This document shows, one piece after another, positions 53,581 to 63,219 of a DNA stretch of 64,000 nt. The position numbers and the translations under genes are program-made. The stretch covers positions 42,984 through 106,983 of the forward strand of contig JADBYA010000026.1 of assembly GCA_020403245.1 (NCBI GenBank), in the 5' to 3' direction. Within the stretch, counting starts at the first letter, position 1. Each line of letters begins with the position of its first letter. The notes under the pieces were generated by a model, which searched no databases, was not told the DNA's origin, and saw only the letters and a list, made by a program, of their open reading frames with translations. This DNA is from Flavobacterium sp. GTDB lineage: Bacteria; Bacteroidota; Bacteroidia; Flavobacteriales; Flavobacteriaceae.

Positions 53581-55209
53581 ATGCCAAAAGGATTTTTTCA
53601 TGTCCCAAAAGCGGTTAATGAACCCGTAAAATCATACACCCCAAGCTCCCCTGAAAAAGCAGCAGTCTTAGCAGCATACAAAAAAATGTGGAACGAAACT
53701 ATTGATGTTCCAAACTATATTGGTAACCAAGAAATCCGCACTGGAAATACCAGAAAAATGACAGCACCACATGATCATCAACATGTTGTGGGAACATACC
53801 ATCTTGCGGAAAAATCACATATCGAACAAGCTATTAGCGCAGCACTTGAAGCCAGGAAAAAATGGGCAAACATGGCTTGGGAACAAAGAGCCGCTATCTT
53901 TTTGAAAGCAGCTGAATTAATCGCTGGACCTTACCGTGCCAGAATCAATGCAGCAACCATGATTGCCCAATCCAAAACCATATTTCAAGCCGAGATTGAT
54001 GCTTCTTGTGAATTGATTGATTTTTTACGTTACAACGTAGAATTCATGACCCAAATTTATAACGACCAACCCAAATCAATTTCCGATGTTTGGAATAGAG
54101 TAGAATATCGACCATTGGAAGGTTTTGTGTATGCGATAACTCCGTTTAACTTTACGGCTATTGCAGCAAACTTGCCTGCAAGCGCAGCTTTGATGGGAAA
54201 TGTAGTTGTTTGGAAACCAAGTGATAGCCAAGTGTTCTCAGCCAAAATTATTATCGATGTTTTCAAAGAAGCGGGTGTTCCTGATGGCGTTATTAATGTT
54301 GTTTTTGGTGACCCAGTAATGATTACCGATACCGTTTTGGCTTCTCCAGATTTTGCTGGAGTTCATTACACTGGTTCAACATTTGTATTCAAAGAAATTT
54401 GGAAAAAAATTGGAAATAACATTCATACCTACAAAACCTACCCAAGAATTGTAGGCGAAACAGGTGGAAAAGATTTTGTTTTAGCCCATCCCAGTGCCAA
54501 TGTAAAACAAGTAGTTACCGGAATGACTCGTGGCGCTTTTGAATTTCAAGGGCAAAAATGTTCGGCTGCATCCAGAGCTTATATTCCAAAGAGTTTATGG
54601 CAAGCCGTAAAAGAGCAACTAATAACCGATGTAAAATCAATGAAAATGGGTTCTCCAGAGGATTTTGGAAACTTTATTACCGCTGTAATTCACGAAAATT
54701 CTTTTGACAAATTAGCAAAATATATTGATCAAGCCAAAAAAGACTCAGATGCCGAAATCATTGTTGGCGGAAATTATGATAAATCCAAAGGATATTTCAT
54801 TGAACCAACGGTTATAGTTACTACCAATCCAAAATACACCACAATGGAAACCGAACTTTTTGGTCCGGTTTTGACCTTATATGTTTTTGAAGATTCTCAA
54901 TGGAAAGAAACACTATCACTTGTTGACGAAACTTCAGAATATGCTCTTACTGGAGCTGTTTTTAGCCAAGATAGATATGCCATTGAAGAAGCCACATTAG
55001 CGTTGCAAAACAGTGCTGGAAATTTTTATATTAATGATAAACCAACCGGTGCCGTCGTAGGCATGCAACCCTTTGGTGGTGCAAGAGCATCAGGAACCAA
55101 CGATAAAGCGGGTTCCATGCAAAACTTATTGCGTTGGGTTTCACCAAGAACTATCAAAGAAACTTTTGTAACTCCAGAAGATTATCGTTATCCTTTTTTG
55201 GGAGAATAG
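53581..55209 (+). CDS. pruA: L-glutamate gamma-semialdehyde dehydrogenase (1-pyrroline-5-carboxylate dehydrogenase)
   Basis: PruA oxidises glutamate semialdehyde to glutamate in proline breakdown. The aldehyde dehydrogenase catalytic Glu293 (VGETGGKD) and nucleophile Cys327 (FQGQKCSAASR) are present, with the AITPFNFTAIAANLP and GGARASGTNDKAG blocks typical of the P5C class. It is a separate 542-residue enzyme, not fused to proline dehydrogenase. Confidence 0.94.
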   Translation: MPKGFFHVPKAVNEPVKSYTPSSPEKAAVLAAYKKMWNETIDVPNYIGNQEIRTGNTRKMTAPHDHQHVVGTYHLAEKSHIEQAISAALEARKKWANMAWEQRAAIFLKAAELIAGPYRARINAATMIAQSKTIFQAEIDASCELIDFLRYNVEFMTQIYNDQPKSISDVWNRVEYRPLEGFVYAITPFNFTAIAANLPASAALMGNVVVWKPSDSQVFSAKIIIDVFKEAGVPDGVINVVFGDPVMITDTVLASPDFAGVHYTGSTFVFKEIWKKIGNNIHTYKTYPRIVGETGGKDFVLAHPSANVKQVVTGMTRGAFEFQGQKCSAASRAYIPKSLWQAVKEQLITDVKSMKMGSPEDFGNFITAVIHENSFDKLAKYIDQAKKDSDAEIIVGGNYDKSKGYFIEPTVIVTTNPKYTTMETELFGPVLTLYVFEDSQWKETLSLVDETSEYALTGAVFSQDRYAIEEATLALQNSAGNFYINDKPTGAVVGMQPFGGARASGTNDKAGSMQNLLRWVSPRTIKETFVTPEDYRYPFLGE

Positions 55210-55285
55210 TTTTATTTTTTAACCATCGTATTAAATTTCAAGCTTTTACATAACATTTTTTATTCCATTGAAAATAGATTCTTTG

Positions 55286-55293
55286 TATATTTG
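55286..55293 (+). promoter_or_regulatory. Predicted -7 box for the 55324 gene
   Basis: TATATTTG, 30 nt before the start. Confidence 0.6.
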
Positions 55294-55323
55294 ATAACTA
55301 AAAATTAAATAATAATTCTTATT

Positions 55324-57621
55324 ATGAAATTAAAAATTACACTACTGCTTTTTTCTCTATTTTCACTTTTTAGCTTTGCGCAGGACAAATCGTATGATTT
55401 ATTAAAAGACCAAACAGAAACTAAGATTCTTTATGATAGAGTTTTTGGGATTTCAAATGCAACAGAACAAAGAAAAACAGGAATAACGGCAAATTATTTC
55501 ATGCAGGTTTATCATGAAATGCAACGTGCCGATTTTTTAAATCGATTGCCAAAACTGGAAATTATTCGAGAACAAGCAAGTATTGGTTTTACTCAGAATC
55601 AAATTCCGTTGAGTATTTTAATTTCAGATTTTGAAAAAATCAGTAAAACTACTTCTGAAAATGGTGATTTATTTTTAAATGAAAACCGTCAATTTCAATT
55701 AAAAAAAAATGCTCAAAATGTTTTTGAAAAACATAGTCTAAATTTAATTTCTCCTATTGCGCTAAAATCAAAATCCAGTCAGGTGACTTTTGTTTTAAAA
55801 GATAATTTGATTTTTAATACCACCAATAGAAATATTACAAGTATTGCTATTCAAGCTAAAAAAGATGAAAATTGGAAAACTATTTCGAGAAATGTTCCTT
55901 TCAAAATCAATTTTTCTGAAAATGGAAAACAAACTGTAAATTGTAAAATTATATTATCTAATGGTGACATTATTTATGAATCTTTTATTATTACTATTGA
56001 AGATCAAAATAACAGAACAGCCAATAAAGATAATTCGCAAAACCTACAGCCTGCTGCTGTAACTACAATCACAGCAACAACTCCCTATCAAGGTTTTGGT
56101 GAAAGTACAGCTTTTTTTGGGCAAGGAGAATATGAAATTTTTCCTGATACTGTTGACGGTATTTTAGACAAGCCTATCTTTCTAGTTGATGGTTTTGATC
56201 CTGGTGATAGCAGAAATATTGCTGCTATTTATGCTGGACTTAATTATGGGACTAATCAAAATCTAGCTGATTTTTTAAGAACACAAGGATTTGACATTGT
56301 TCTTTTAAATTTTCCAACATACACAAGACCTAATACCACAACAGTTGTTGATGGTGGTGTTGATTTTATTCAAAGAAACGCTTTTGTACTGGTATCATTA
56401 ATCAATCAAATAAACGCTCAAAAAGTAGGAAATCAAAAAAACGTGGTTATTGGCCCTAGTATGGGTGGTTTAATTTCGAGGTATGCATTACGCTATATGG
56501 AAATGAATAATATTAATCATGATACACGACTTTTTATTTCATTTGACTCACCGCATCAAGGCGCTAATGTCCCTATAGGATTTCAACATTTATTCAATTA
56601 CTTAGCTTATGGTCCACCTGGAAATGTAACTGTACAACCAGTTGTAAACGGATTAATAAAAAGTTCTGCTGCAAGACAAATGCTAATTGATCATTTGGAA
56701 GGTCATTTACAAACGGGTAGTTTGTTTGAATTTAACACCGCTTCAAATTCTCTTTTACCCACTGGTGCCCCAAATTATAGAACAGCATTCCAAAATGAGC
56801 TAAACTCAATGGGTTTTCCACTTAGTACAAGAAATGTTTCTATCTCAAACGGAGCTGGAAATGGAGCAAACAATTACAGCCCAGATTTTGAAGTAATGAA
56901 TTATACATTAAATATAACGCCAACACAACGAGCAATAATTAATTTAAGATTTACACCAGCTGCAAATCAAACAAATCAAGTAAGTCGTTTCAGAGGTCAA
57001 CAATATGTTGTGCTTTTTTGGATTACTGGTTTTGAAAGTTTGGCCAATTCAAAAGCTCCAACATTTACAGACGGCTTAGATACTGCACCAGGAGGACGAT
57101 TTGATATAACTGGTTTTTCAAACGGACTTGGAACTGACCCTATCTTAACACAATTTTTCGATAATCTCAATGCAGACTATTTTACTTTCATCCCAACTTG
57201 GAGTTCTATGGCTGTAGGAAATACAAACAACTTATATTCGCCAATAACTTCATCTACAACAACACCTTTTGCCGCATCTTTAATCCCAACTGTAAATGAA
57301 AATCACGTTACTTTGAATGCAAACAATGTAGCTTTTGCTTTGAATGAAATTTTAAATGGCACTTTAACTACAGTGAATCCTGTTTTTGAAACACTTTGGA
57401 TAAAAAATCCTGTTTCAAATACTATTGAAATAAATACTTCCTATGCTATTGACAATGCATCGGTTTCAATTTCAGATATGTTAGGCAAAACCATTTATCA
57501 GTCAAAAAACAACAATATCAACGGAACATTTGAAATTCCTGTTTTTTTGACAAAAGGAGTTTATCTCATTACAATTGGAAATGAAAGTGGAAATGTGACA
57601 AAGAAAATTGTGAAGAATTAA
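55324..57621 (+). CDS. T9SS-exported alpha/beta-hydrolase (lipase-like) protein
   Basis: A 765-residue secreted protein has a signal peptide (MKLKITLLLFSLFSLFSFAQ), an N-terminal region of unknown fold (about 25-270) and then a hydrolase core: PIFLVDGFDPGD (near 280) and VVIGPSMGGLISRYALR with the GXSXG elbow near residue 382. The C-terminal about 75 residues (NPVSNTIEI, VSISDMLGKTIY, KGVYLITI, KKIVKN) form a type A T9SS sorting domain. Surface export by the T9SS and lipase or esterase activity are inferred. Confidence 0.85.
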   Translation: MKLKITLLLFSLFSLFSFAQDKSYDLLKDQTETKILYDRVFGISNATEQRKTGITANYFMQVYHEMQRADFLNRLPKLEIIREQASIGFTQNQIPLSILISDFEKISKTTSENGDLFLNENRQFQLKKNAQNVFEKHSLNLISPIALKSKSSQVTFVLKDNLIFNTTNRNITSIAIQAKKDENWKTISRNVPFKINFSENGKQTVNCKIILSNGDIIYESFIITIEDQNNRTANKDNSQNLQPAAVTTITATTPYQGFGESTAFFGQGEYEIFPDTVDGILDKPIFLVDGFDPGDSRNIAAIYAGLNYGTNQNLADFLRTQGFDIVLLNFPTYTRPNTTTVVDGGVDFIQRNAFVLVSLINQINAQKVGNQKNVVIGPSMGGLISRYALRYMEMNNINHDTRLFISFDSPHQGANVPIGFQHLFNYLAYGPPGNVTVQPVVNGLIKSSAARQMLIDHLEGHLQTGSLFEFNTASNSLLPTGAPNYRTAFQNELNSMGFPLSTRNVSISNGAGNGANNYSPDFEVMNYTLNITPTQRAIINLRFTPAANQTNQVSRFRGQQYVVLFWITGFESLANSKAPTFTDGLDTAPGGRFDITGFSNGLGTDPILTQFFDNLNADYFTFIPTWSSMAVGNTNNLYSPITSSTTTPFAASLIPTVNENHVTLNANNVAFALNEILNGTLTTVNPVFETLWIKNPVSNTIEINTSYAIDNASVSISDMLGKTIYQSKNNNINGTFEIPVFLTKGVYLITIGNESGNVTKKIVKN

Positions 57622-57625
57622 TACT

Positions 57626-57666
57626 AAAAAAGTCCTCTCGTTCTGAAAAAATGAGAGGACTTTTTT
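57626..57666. terminator. Bidirectional terminator
   Basis: The perfect 13-bp arms AAAAAGTCCTCTC / GAGAGGACTTTTT lie between convergent 55324 and rsmG. Confidence 0.9.
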
Positions 57667-58294
57667 ATACTTTAAATTTAAGTGGCAAATGCACCACTTT
57701 TTTGGTTTCAAAAAATTCATCTTTAAAGAATTCGGCAATGTTATATTCGGTTGCTTTTGGAAAATCTTTCAATTCCTCTGTTAAATCACCTCCTTTTAAG
57801 TAAAGAATTCCGTTTGGTAATTGATGTTTGTTTTGTTTTTTGATTTTGTCTTTTATCCACTGCACAAAATCAGGCATATTGGTTACGGCGCGACTTACAA
57901 TGAAATCGTAATCGCCTTTAACATTTTCAGCACGCATTTGTTCCGCCTTTACATTTTTTAACCCCAATTCTTCAACTACAGCTTGAACCACTTTTATCTT
58001 TTTGGCAATGACATCAATCAAATAAAATCGTGTTTCAGGGAATAGTATTGCTAACGGTATTCCCGGAAAACCACCACCAGTGCCAACATCTAATATATAA
58101 GTTCCAGCTTCAAACGGCTGAATTTTGGCTATAGCCAACGAATGCAAAACGTGTTTGGTATATAATGCATCAATATCTTTACGGGAAATCACATTTATTT
58201 TGGCATTCCAATCCTGATACAATGCTTCCAACTTTTGAAACTGTTGTATTTGATTTTCAGTAAGATTAGGAAACTGTTTGATAATTTCTTCCAT
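57665..58294 (-). CDS. rsmG: 16S rRNA (guanine527-N7)-methyltransferase RsmG
   Basis: RsmG methylates N7 of G527 in 16S rRNA. The SAM-binding DVGTGGGFPGIPLA is at about residues 69-82, with DWNAKINVISRKD before it and VSRAVTNM after. The start at 58294 (MEEIIKQFPN, 209 residues) is favoured, because the longer frame to 58312 runs into the -7 box at 58310-58317. Confidence 0.94.
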   Translation of the reverse strand: MEEIIKQFPNLTENQIQQFQKLEALYQDWNAKINVISRKDIDALYTKHVLHSLAIAKIQPFEAGTYILDVGTGGGFPGIPLAILFPETRFYLIDVIAKKIKVVQAVVEELGLKNVKAEQMRAENVKGDYDFIVSRAVTNMPDFVQWIKDKIKKQNKHQLPNGILYLKGGDLTEELKDFPKATEYNIAEFFKDEFFETKKVVHLPLKFKV

Positions 58295-58309
58295 AAAATG
58301 AATTTTGAG

Positions 58310-58317
58310 CAAAAATA
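58310..58317 (-). promoter_or_regulatory. Predicted -7 box for rsmG
   Basis: Minus-strand TATTTTTG with a leader of about 9-10 nt. It overlaps the longer ORF start and so helps decide the start codon. Confidence 0.55.
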
Positions 58318-58372
58318 GTGCTTTTGGTTAATAATTATGATTTGTTTATAATCTTTAAAATATTATAATAAT

Positions 58373-58380
58373 TATCTTTG
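58373..58380 (+). promoter_or_regulatory. Predicted -7 box for the desaturase gene
   Basis: TATCTTTG 22 nt before the ATG at 58403. Confidence 0.55.
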
Positions 58381-58402
58381 GACAAAAATTAATTTATTTT
58401 AA

Positions 58403-59500
58403 ATGGATACCACAACACCTATATTTTCTAAAAACGATAGTTTAAAATTTTTTAGAACCCTAAATTCTAGAGTTAATAACTATTTTAAAGAAAATAATAT
58501 TCAAAAAACTGGAAATTGGAAATTACACCTGAAAACGATTATTTTGTTTAGTGTTTTCTTAACCCCTTACTTTTTAATAATTACATTAACTTCTATGCCA
58601 TTTTGGGTTTTCTTTTTACTCTCTATCGTTATTGGAATTGGTATGGCAGGAATAGGAATGAACGTAATGCACGATGGAAATCACGGTTCCTATTCTAATA
58701 AAAATTGGATTAATAAATTTATGGGAGGAACTATATATATTTTGGCTGGTAATGTATACAATTGGCAAGTACAACACAATGTATTGCACCATACCTACAC
58801 CAACATACATGGACATGATGAAGATTTAGACGCGGGAAGAATCATCCGTTTTACAAAAGATGCAAAATGGTATAGTTTTCACAAATTTCAACATTATTAT
58901 TCTGTTTTTTTGTACGGATTATTGACCTTCAATTGGTCATTAACAACTGATTTTAAACAGATGAAAGCTTATTTGAAAAGAAAATTATCTTATGGCGACG
59001 TTAAATCTCCTAAAATACTCTGGACGACTTTGGTAATTACAAAAGTTATTTATTTTTCGATTTGGATTGTACTTCCAATGATTTTAGGAGTACTGTGGTG
59101 GAAAGTTTTAATTGGTTTTTTTGTTATGCATTACACAGCCGGATTAATTTTGAGCATCGTTTTTCAATTGGCACATGTTATTGAAGATGCATCAAATCCA
59201 AAACCTAATGAAGAAGGTGAAATGGAAAATACATGGGCTATTCATCAATTGTTTACCACCGTAAATTTTGCTCCCAAAAATTGGCTCGTAAATTGGTATA
59301 CTGGCGGATTAAATCATCAAATTGAACACCATCTTTATCCAAACATTAGCCACATACATTACGGGAAAATAGCTAAAATTGTCAAAGAAACTGCTAAAGA
59401 ATGTAATTTACCCTATCACGAATACCGTACAATGCGAAGTGCTGTTATTGCTCATTTCAAACATTTAAGAGAATTGGGAAGACAACCTCAATTAGCATAA
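58403..59500 (+). CDS. Fatty acid (acyl-CoA) desaturase
   Basis: A 365-residue membrane di-iron desaturase. The three His boxes are HDGNH (about residue 91), HNVLHH (about 128) and HQIEHH (about 305), the last with the Gln seen in front-end desaturases. There is no cytochrome b5 domain. It may adjust membrane fluidity; the double-bond position cannot be told. Four membrane segments are visible. Confidence 0.9.
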   Translation: MDTTTPIFSKNDSLKFFRTLNSRVNNYFKENNIQKTGNWKLHLKTIILFSVFLTPYFLIITLTSMPFWVFFLLSIVIGIGMAGIGMNVMHDGNHGSYSNKNWINKFMGGTIYILAGNVYNWQVQHNVLHHTYTNIHGHDEDLDAGRIIRFTKDAKWYSFHKFQHYYSVFLYGLLTFNWSLTTDFKQMKAYLKRKLSYGDVKSPKILWTTLVITKVIYFSIWIVLPMILGVLWWKVLIGFFVMHYTAGLILSIVFQLAHVIEDASNPKPNEEGEMENTWAIHQLFTTVNFAPKNWLVNWYTGGLNHQIEHHLYPNISHIHYGKIAKIVKETAKECNLPYHEYRTMRSAVIAHFKHLRELGRQPQLA

Positions 59501-59521
59501 AATTTTAAATTAAGATTTTTT

Positions 59522-59586
59522 AACCATTAAAATATTAAGCAATATTAAGCACCAAAAATCTTAAATTTCTTAATACCTTAATGGTT
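59522..59586. repeat. AACCATTAA...TTAATGGTT inverted repeat
   Basis: The arms AACCATTAA (59522-59530) and TTAATGGTT (59578-59586) surround repeated AATATTAAGC units. Another copy lies at 63790-63845. It may act as a terminator for the desaturase gene. Confidence 0.65.
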
Positions 59587-59624
59587 TTTATTTTAAAATA
59601 TAAAATATTTAATTACAACACAAC

Positions 59625-60812
59625 ATGAACAACCTATTATCGGATAGAATAAATAATTTATCAACGTCACAAACGCTGGCAATGGCTGCCTTAGCTAGAG
59701 AATTAAAAGCCCAAGGAAAAGACATTATCAGTTTAAGTTTGGGTGAACCCGATTTTAATACCCCTTACTTCATCAAAGAAGCGGCAAAAAAAGCCATCGA
59801 TGAAAACTACAGCACCTATTCTCCTGTAGATGGTTATTTAGAGTTAAAAGAAGCCATCTGCCGAAAATTCAAACGAGATAATAACTTAGAATACAATCCA
59901 GCCAATATCGTAGTTTCAACTGGTGCCAAACAATCGCTGTATAATATTGCTCAAGTAATGTTGAATGACGGAGATGAAGTTATTCTTCCGGCGCCGTATT
60001 GGGTTTCCTATTTTGAAATTATTAAACTTTCGGGTGGAATTCCTATTGAAGTACCAACTTCAGTTGAAACCGATTTTAAAATGACCGCTGAACAATTAGA
60101 AAAAGCCATCACTCCTAAAACCAAAATGATGTGGTTCAGTTCGCCCTGTAATCCGAGTGGTTCGGTTTATAATCGGGAAGAGTTAACTGCAATTGGTAAA
60201 GTTTTAGAAAAACATCCAAATATTTATATCGTTTCTGACGAAATCTACGAACATATCAATTTTTCAGGAACATTTTGCAGCATCGGTTCTATTCCCGGTT
60301 TATTTGAAAGAACTATTACCGTGAATGGTGTTGCCAAAGCTTTTGCCATGACCGGTTGGAGAATTGGCTATATTGGCGCGCCCGAATTTATTGCTAAAGC
60401 GTGTACTAAGATGCAAGGACAAGTGACATCTGGAGCAAATTCTATTGCACAAAGAGCAACTATCACAGCCGTTGATGCAGATCCGAAAGTATTGAACGAA
60501 ATGGTTACTGCTTTCAAAAAACGTAGAGATTTAGTGGTTAGCTTGGCTGCAGCAATCCCAGGATTAAAAATTAATATTCCTGACGGTGCTTTCTATCTTT
60601 TTCCAGACGTCTCTTATTATTTTGGAAAAACTCTAGGAGGAAAACTAATCAATAACGCCGATGATTTATCGATGTATTTATTATCAGAAGCCAATGTGGC
60701 AACCGTAACTGGAGATGCTTTTGGAAATCCAAATTGTATCCGAATTTCGTATGCCACCAGTGAAGAATTACTAACCGAAGCTTTCAAAAGAATTGCGGCA
60801 GCTTTAGCTTAA
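59625..60812 (+). CDS. PLP-dependent aminotransferase, probable aspartate aminotransferase
   Basis: A 395-residue class I aminotransferase of the Igamma type. Blocks: SLGEPDFNTP, YSPVDGYLELKEAI, APYWVSYFE, SPCNPSGSVY, SDEIYEHI, and the PLP-lysine in NGVAKAFAMTGWRIGY (Lys near 234). Aspartate is the usual substrate in relatives, but other amino acids are possible. Confidence 0.9.
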   Translation: MNNLLSDRINNLSTSQTLAMAALARELKAQGKDIISLSLGEPDFNTPYFIKEAAKKAIDENYSTYSPVDGYLELKEAICRKFKRDNNLEYNPANIVVSTGAKQSLYNIAQVMLNDGDEVILPAPYWVSYFEIIKLSGGIPIEVPTSVETDFKMTAEQLEKAITPKTKMMWFSSPCNPSGSVYNREELTAIGKVLEKHPNIYIVSDEIYEHINFSGTFCSIGSIPGLFERTITVNGVAKAFAMTGWRIGYIGAPEFIAKACTKMQGQVTSGANSIAQRATITAVDADPKVLNEMVTAFKKRRDLVVSLAAAIPGLKINIPDGAFYLFPDVSYYFGKTLGGKLINNADDLSMYLLSEANVATVTGDAFGNPNCIRISYATSEELLTEAFKRIAAALA

Positions 60813-60824
60813 AATAAAACAAAA

Positions 60825-60880
60825 CCGATTTCACAAATTTGCACTGATTTTATTTGTGTAAATCTGTGAAATTTGTGTTT
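60825..60880. repeat. TTTCACAAATTTG/AATTTGTG short inverted repeat before purT
   Basis: TTTCACAAATTTGC... and ...CTGTGAAATTTGTG form a dyad in the spacer before purT. Similar AATCTGTGAAATTTGTG sequences are frequent between genes of Flavobacteria, by memory. Confidence 0.5.
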
Positions 60881-60893
60881 AAAATATAAAATC

Positions 60894-62075
60894 ATGTCAA
60901 AAATACTCTTACTCGGTTCCGGAGAATTAGGAAAAGAATTCGTTATTGCGGCACAACGAATTGGCCAATATATTATTGCTGTAGATAGTTATGAAAACGC
61001 TCCTGCAATGCAAGTCGCTCACGAATTTGAAGTGATTAATATGTTAGACGGTTCGGAATTAGACCGCATTGTAGCCAAACACCAACCTGATTTTATTGTT
61101 CCCGAAATAGAAGCCATTCGTACTGAACGTTTTTATGATTACGAAAAGCAGGGAATAACCGTTGTTCCATCGGCAAAAGCGGCCAATTTTACCATGAACC
61201 GAAAAGCGATTCGCGACTTGGCATCGAAAGAATTAGGATTAAAAACAGCCAATTATCGTTATGCTACATCTTTGGAAGAACTGAAAAAAGCCGTAACTGA
61301 AGTTGGCATTCCCTGTGTAGTAAAACCATTAATGAGTTCTTCTGGCAAAGGACAATCGACTATAAAAGGCGACACTTCGACTGCGCTCAGTGCAAGTATT
61401 GAAAAAGCATGGCACTATGCCGAAGAAGGTTCTCGTGGCGATATTGTGGAAGTTATTGTAGAAGCTTTCGTAAATTTTAATTCAGAAATTACGTTATTGA
61501 CGGTAACTCAAAACAATAATTCAACGTTATTTTGTGCTCCTATTGGCCACAGGCAAGAGCGTGGCGATTATCAGGAAAGTTGGCAACCAGCCAATGTTTC
61601 CCAAAAAGACATACAAGAAGCTCAAGAAATGGCTCGAAAAGTAACTCAAGCTCTAGGCGGTGCAGGACTTTTTGGCGTGGAGTTTTTTTTGACTGATGAA
61701 GGCGTTTATTTCTCTGAACTTTCTCCAAGACCTCATGATACGGGTATGGTTACTCTGGCAGGAACACAAAACTTCAACGAGTTTGAATTGCATTTGCGTG
61801 CCATTTTGAGTTTACCTATAGCAGAAATCACATTAGAAAAAGCTGGAGCTAGTGCAGTAATTTTAGCTTCCGAAAACTCAACTAATCCAACCTATTCAGG
61901 AATTTCAGAAATTGCCGCTTTACCAAAAACAGATTTTCGTATCTTTGGAAAACCAACTTCAAGACCATATAGAAGAATGGGTGTTGCGCTTACTTATGAC
62001 ACTCTTGAAACTCCTACAGAGGAAGTGGTAAAAAAAGCTAAAAGAGCTGCTAGTTTAGTAACCGTAAAACCTTAA
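60894..62075 (+). CDS. purT: Formate-dependent phosphoribosylglycinamide formyltransferase PurT
   Basis: PurT makes FGAR from GAR with formate and ATP in purine synthesis. The ATP-grasp protein shows [12 protein letters not shown] at the N-terminus, [27 protein letters not shown] and GRP-like [10 protein letters not shown] at the C-terminus. The ATG at 60894 (MSKILLLG, 393 residues) fits the family; a 7-residue longer frame begins in the upstream repeat. Confidence 0.95.
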   Translation: MSKILLLGSGELGKEFVIAAQRIGQYIIAVDSYENAPAMQVAHEFEVINMLDGSELDRIVAKHQPDFIVPEIEAIRTERFYDYEKQGITVVPSAKAANFTMNRKAIRDLASKELGLKTANYRYATSLEELKKAVTEVGIPCVVKPLMSSSGKGQSTIKGDTSTALSASIEKAWHYAEEGSRGDIVEVIVEAFVNFNSEITLLTVTQNNNSTLFCAPIGHRQERGDYQESWQPANVSQKDIQEAQEMARKVTQALGGAGLFGVEFFLTDEGVYFSELSPRPHDTGMVTLAGTQNFNEFELHLRAILSLPIAEITLEKAGASAVILASENSTNPTYSGISEIAALPKTDFRIFGKPTSRPYRRMGVALTYDTLETPTEEVVKKAKRAASLVTVKP

Positions 62076-62079
62076 TACT

Positions 62080-62421
62080 ATGAAAAATATTTTTTTAACC
62101 GTATTCCTTTTTGTTTGCATTGCTACAAATGCTCAGGATAAACCAAAAACACAAATTGTAGAAGCATCTTGTGGTCAATGCCAATTTGGTATGAAAGACA
62201 AAAAAGGTTGTGATTTAGCTGTTCGTATTGACGGAAAATCTTATTTTGTTGAAGGCACCAAACTGGATTCTCATGGTGATGCTCATGCCGCAGACGGATT
62301 TTGTTCTACCATTAGAAAAGCAGAAGTGGTTGGTGAGGTTAAAGACAATAAATTTATAGCTTCAAGTTTTAAACTTCTTCCAGTGGAAGGTCATGATGAC
62401 CATAAAGGTCATAAACATTAA
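62080..62421 (+). CDS. Small exported His-rich protein (DUF6370-like)
   Basis: A 113-residue exported protein has the signal peptide MKNIFLTVFLFVCIATNAQ. It has four Cys (CGQCQ, GCDL, FCST) and a C-terminal GHDDHKGHKH tail that could bind metal. The blocks CGQCQFGM and GVEGTKLDSHGDAH-like SYFVEGTKLDSHGDAHA recall DUF6370. It lies 4 bp after purT, so it probably shares that transcript. The function is unknown. Confidence 0.72.
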   Translation: MKNIFLTVFLFVCIATNAQDKPKTQIVEASCGQCQFGMKDKKGCDLAVRIDGKSYFVEGTKLDSHGDAHAADGFCSTIRKAEVVGEVKDNKFIASSFKLLPVEGHDDHKGHKH

Positions 62422-62432
62422 AAAAATAAAGC

Positions 62433-62459
62433 GTCTCGATTAGTTCGGGACATTTTTTT
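62433..62459 (+). terminator. Terminator after the His-rich protein gene
   Basis: The stem GTCTCGA / TTCGGGAC (imperfect) is followed by T7. Confidence 0.65.
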
Positions 62460-62482
62460 AATCCAAATTAATTAAATTCACC

Positions 62483-63199
62483 ATGAAAAATACAATTCTA
62501 CACAAAGCCAACACGCGCGGTCATGCCAACCACGGATGGCTAAATGCGTATCATAGTTTTAGTTTCGCAAGTTGGTACAATCCAGAACGTGTTCAGTTTG
62601 GTGTTTTGCGCGTTCTAAACGATGATACAGTTGCAGCTGGAATGGGGTTTGGTACCCATCCGCACGATAATATGGAAATCATTACCATCCCACTTGAAGG
62701 CGATTTGGCACACAAAGACAGTATGGGAAATGTCGAAACCATTAAAACTGGCGATATACAAGTGATGAGTGCTGGAACTGGAATTCAGCATTCTGAATTT
62801 AATCCAAACCATGACAAAAGAACTAGTTTACTCCAAATTTGGGTTTTCCCAAAAGTGAGAAATGTAACACCTCGTTATCAACAAATTACGTTAGACACTT
62901 CGGATAGACATAACAAATTACAACAAATTCTCTCACCCAATGCGGATGATGCTGGCGTTTGGATTTATCAAGACGCTTGGTTTCATATGGGTAATTTAGA
63001 TAAAGGAACGACTATCGATTACAATCGAAAAAAAGTAGGCAATGGTTTGTATGTTTTTGTAATCAAAGGAAGCGTAAAAGTTGATGGTCAAAAATTAGAA
63101 CAACGCGATGGTTTAGGCATTACCGATTTTGACAGTGTTTCTTTTGAAGCTACTTCGGATACTGAAGTTTTGCTGATGGAAGTTCCGATGGAACAATAA
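62483..63199 (+). CDS. Pirin-family protein (bicupin)
   Basis: A 238-residue bicupin. The first cupin carries the metal-binding motif FGTHPHDNMEIITIPLEG with HPHDN and a further His in GIQHSEFN; the second cupin lacks most ligands. The N-terminal RGHANHGWLNAYHSFSFASWY is the pirin signature (split here for length: RGHANHGW and AYHSFSFASWY). Known relatives include quercetinase-like YhhW. Confidence 0.9.
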   Translation: MKNTILHKANTRGHANHGWLNAYHSFSFASWYNPERVQFGVLRVLNDDTVAAGMGFGTHPHDNMEIITIPLEGDLAHKDSMGNVETIKTGDIQVMSAGTGIQHSEFNPNHDKRTSLLQIWVFPKVRNVTPRYQQITLDTSDRHNKLQQILSPNADDAGVWIYQDAWFHMGNLDKGTTIDYNRKKVGNGLYVFVIKGSVKVDGQKLEQRDGLGITDFDSVSFEATSDTEVLLMEVPMEQ

Positions 63200-63219
63200 A
63201 ATGACTTATAAAAAGTAAA

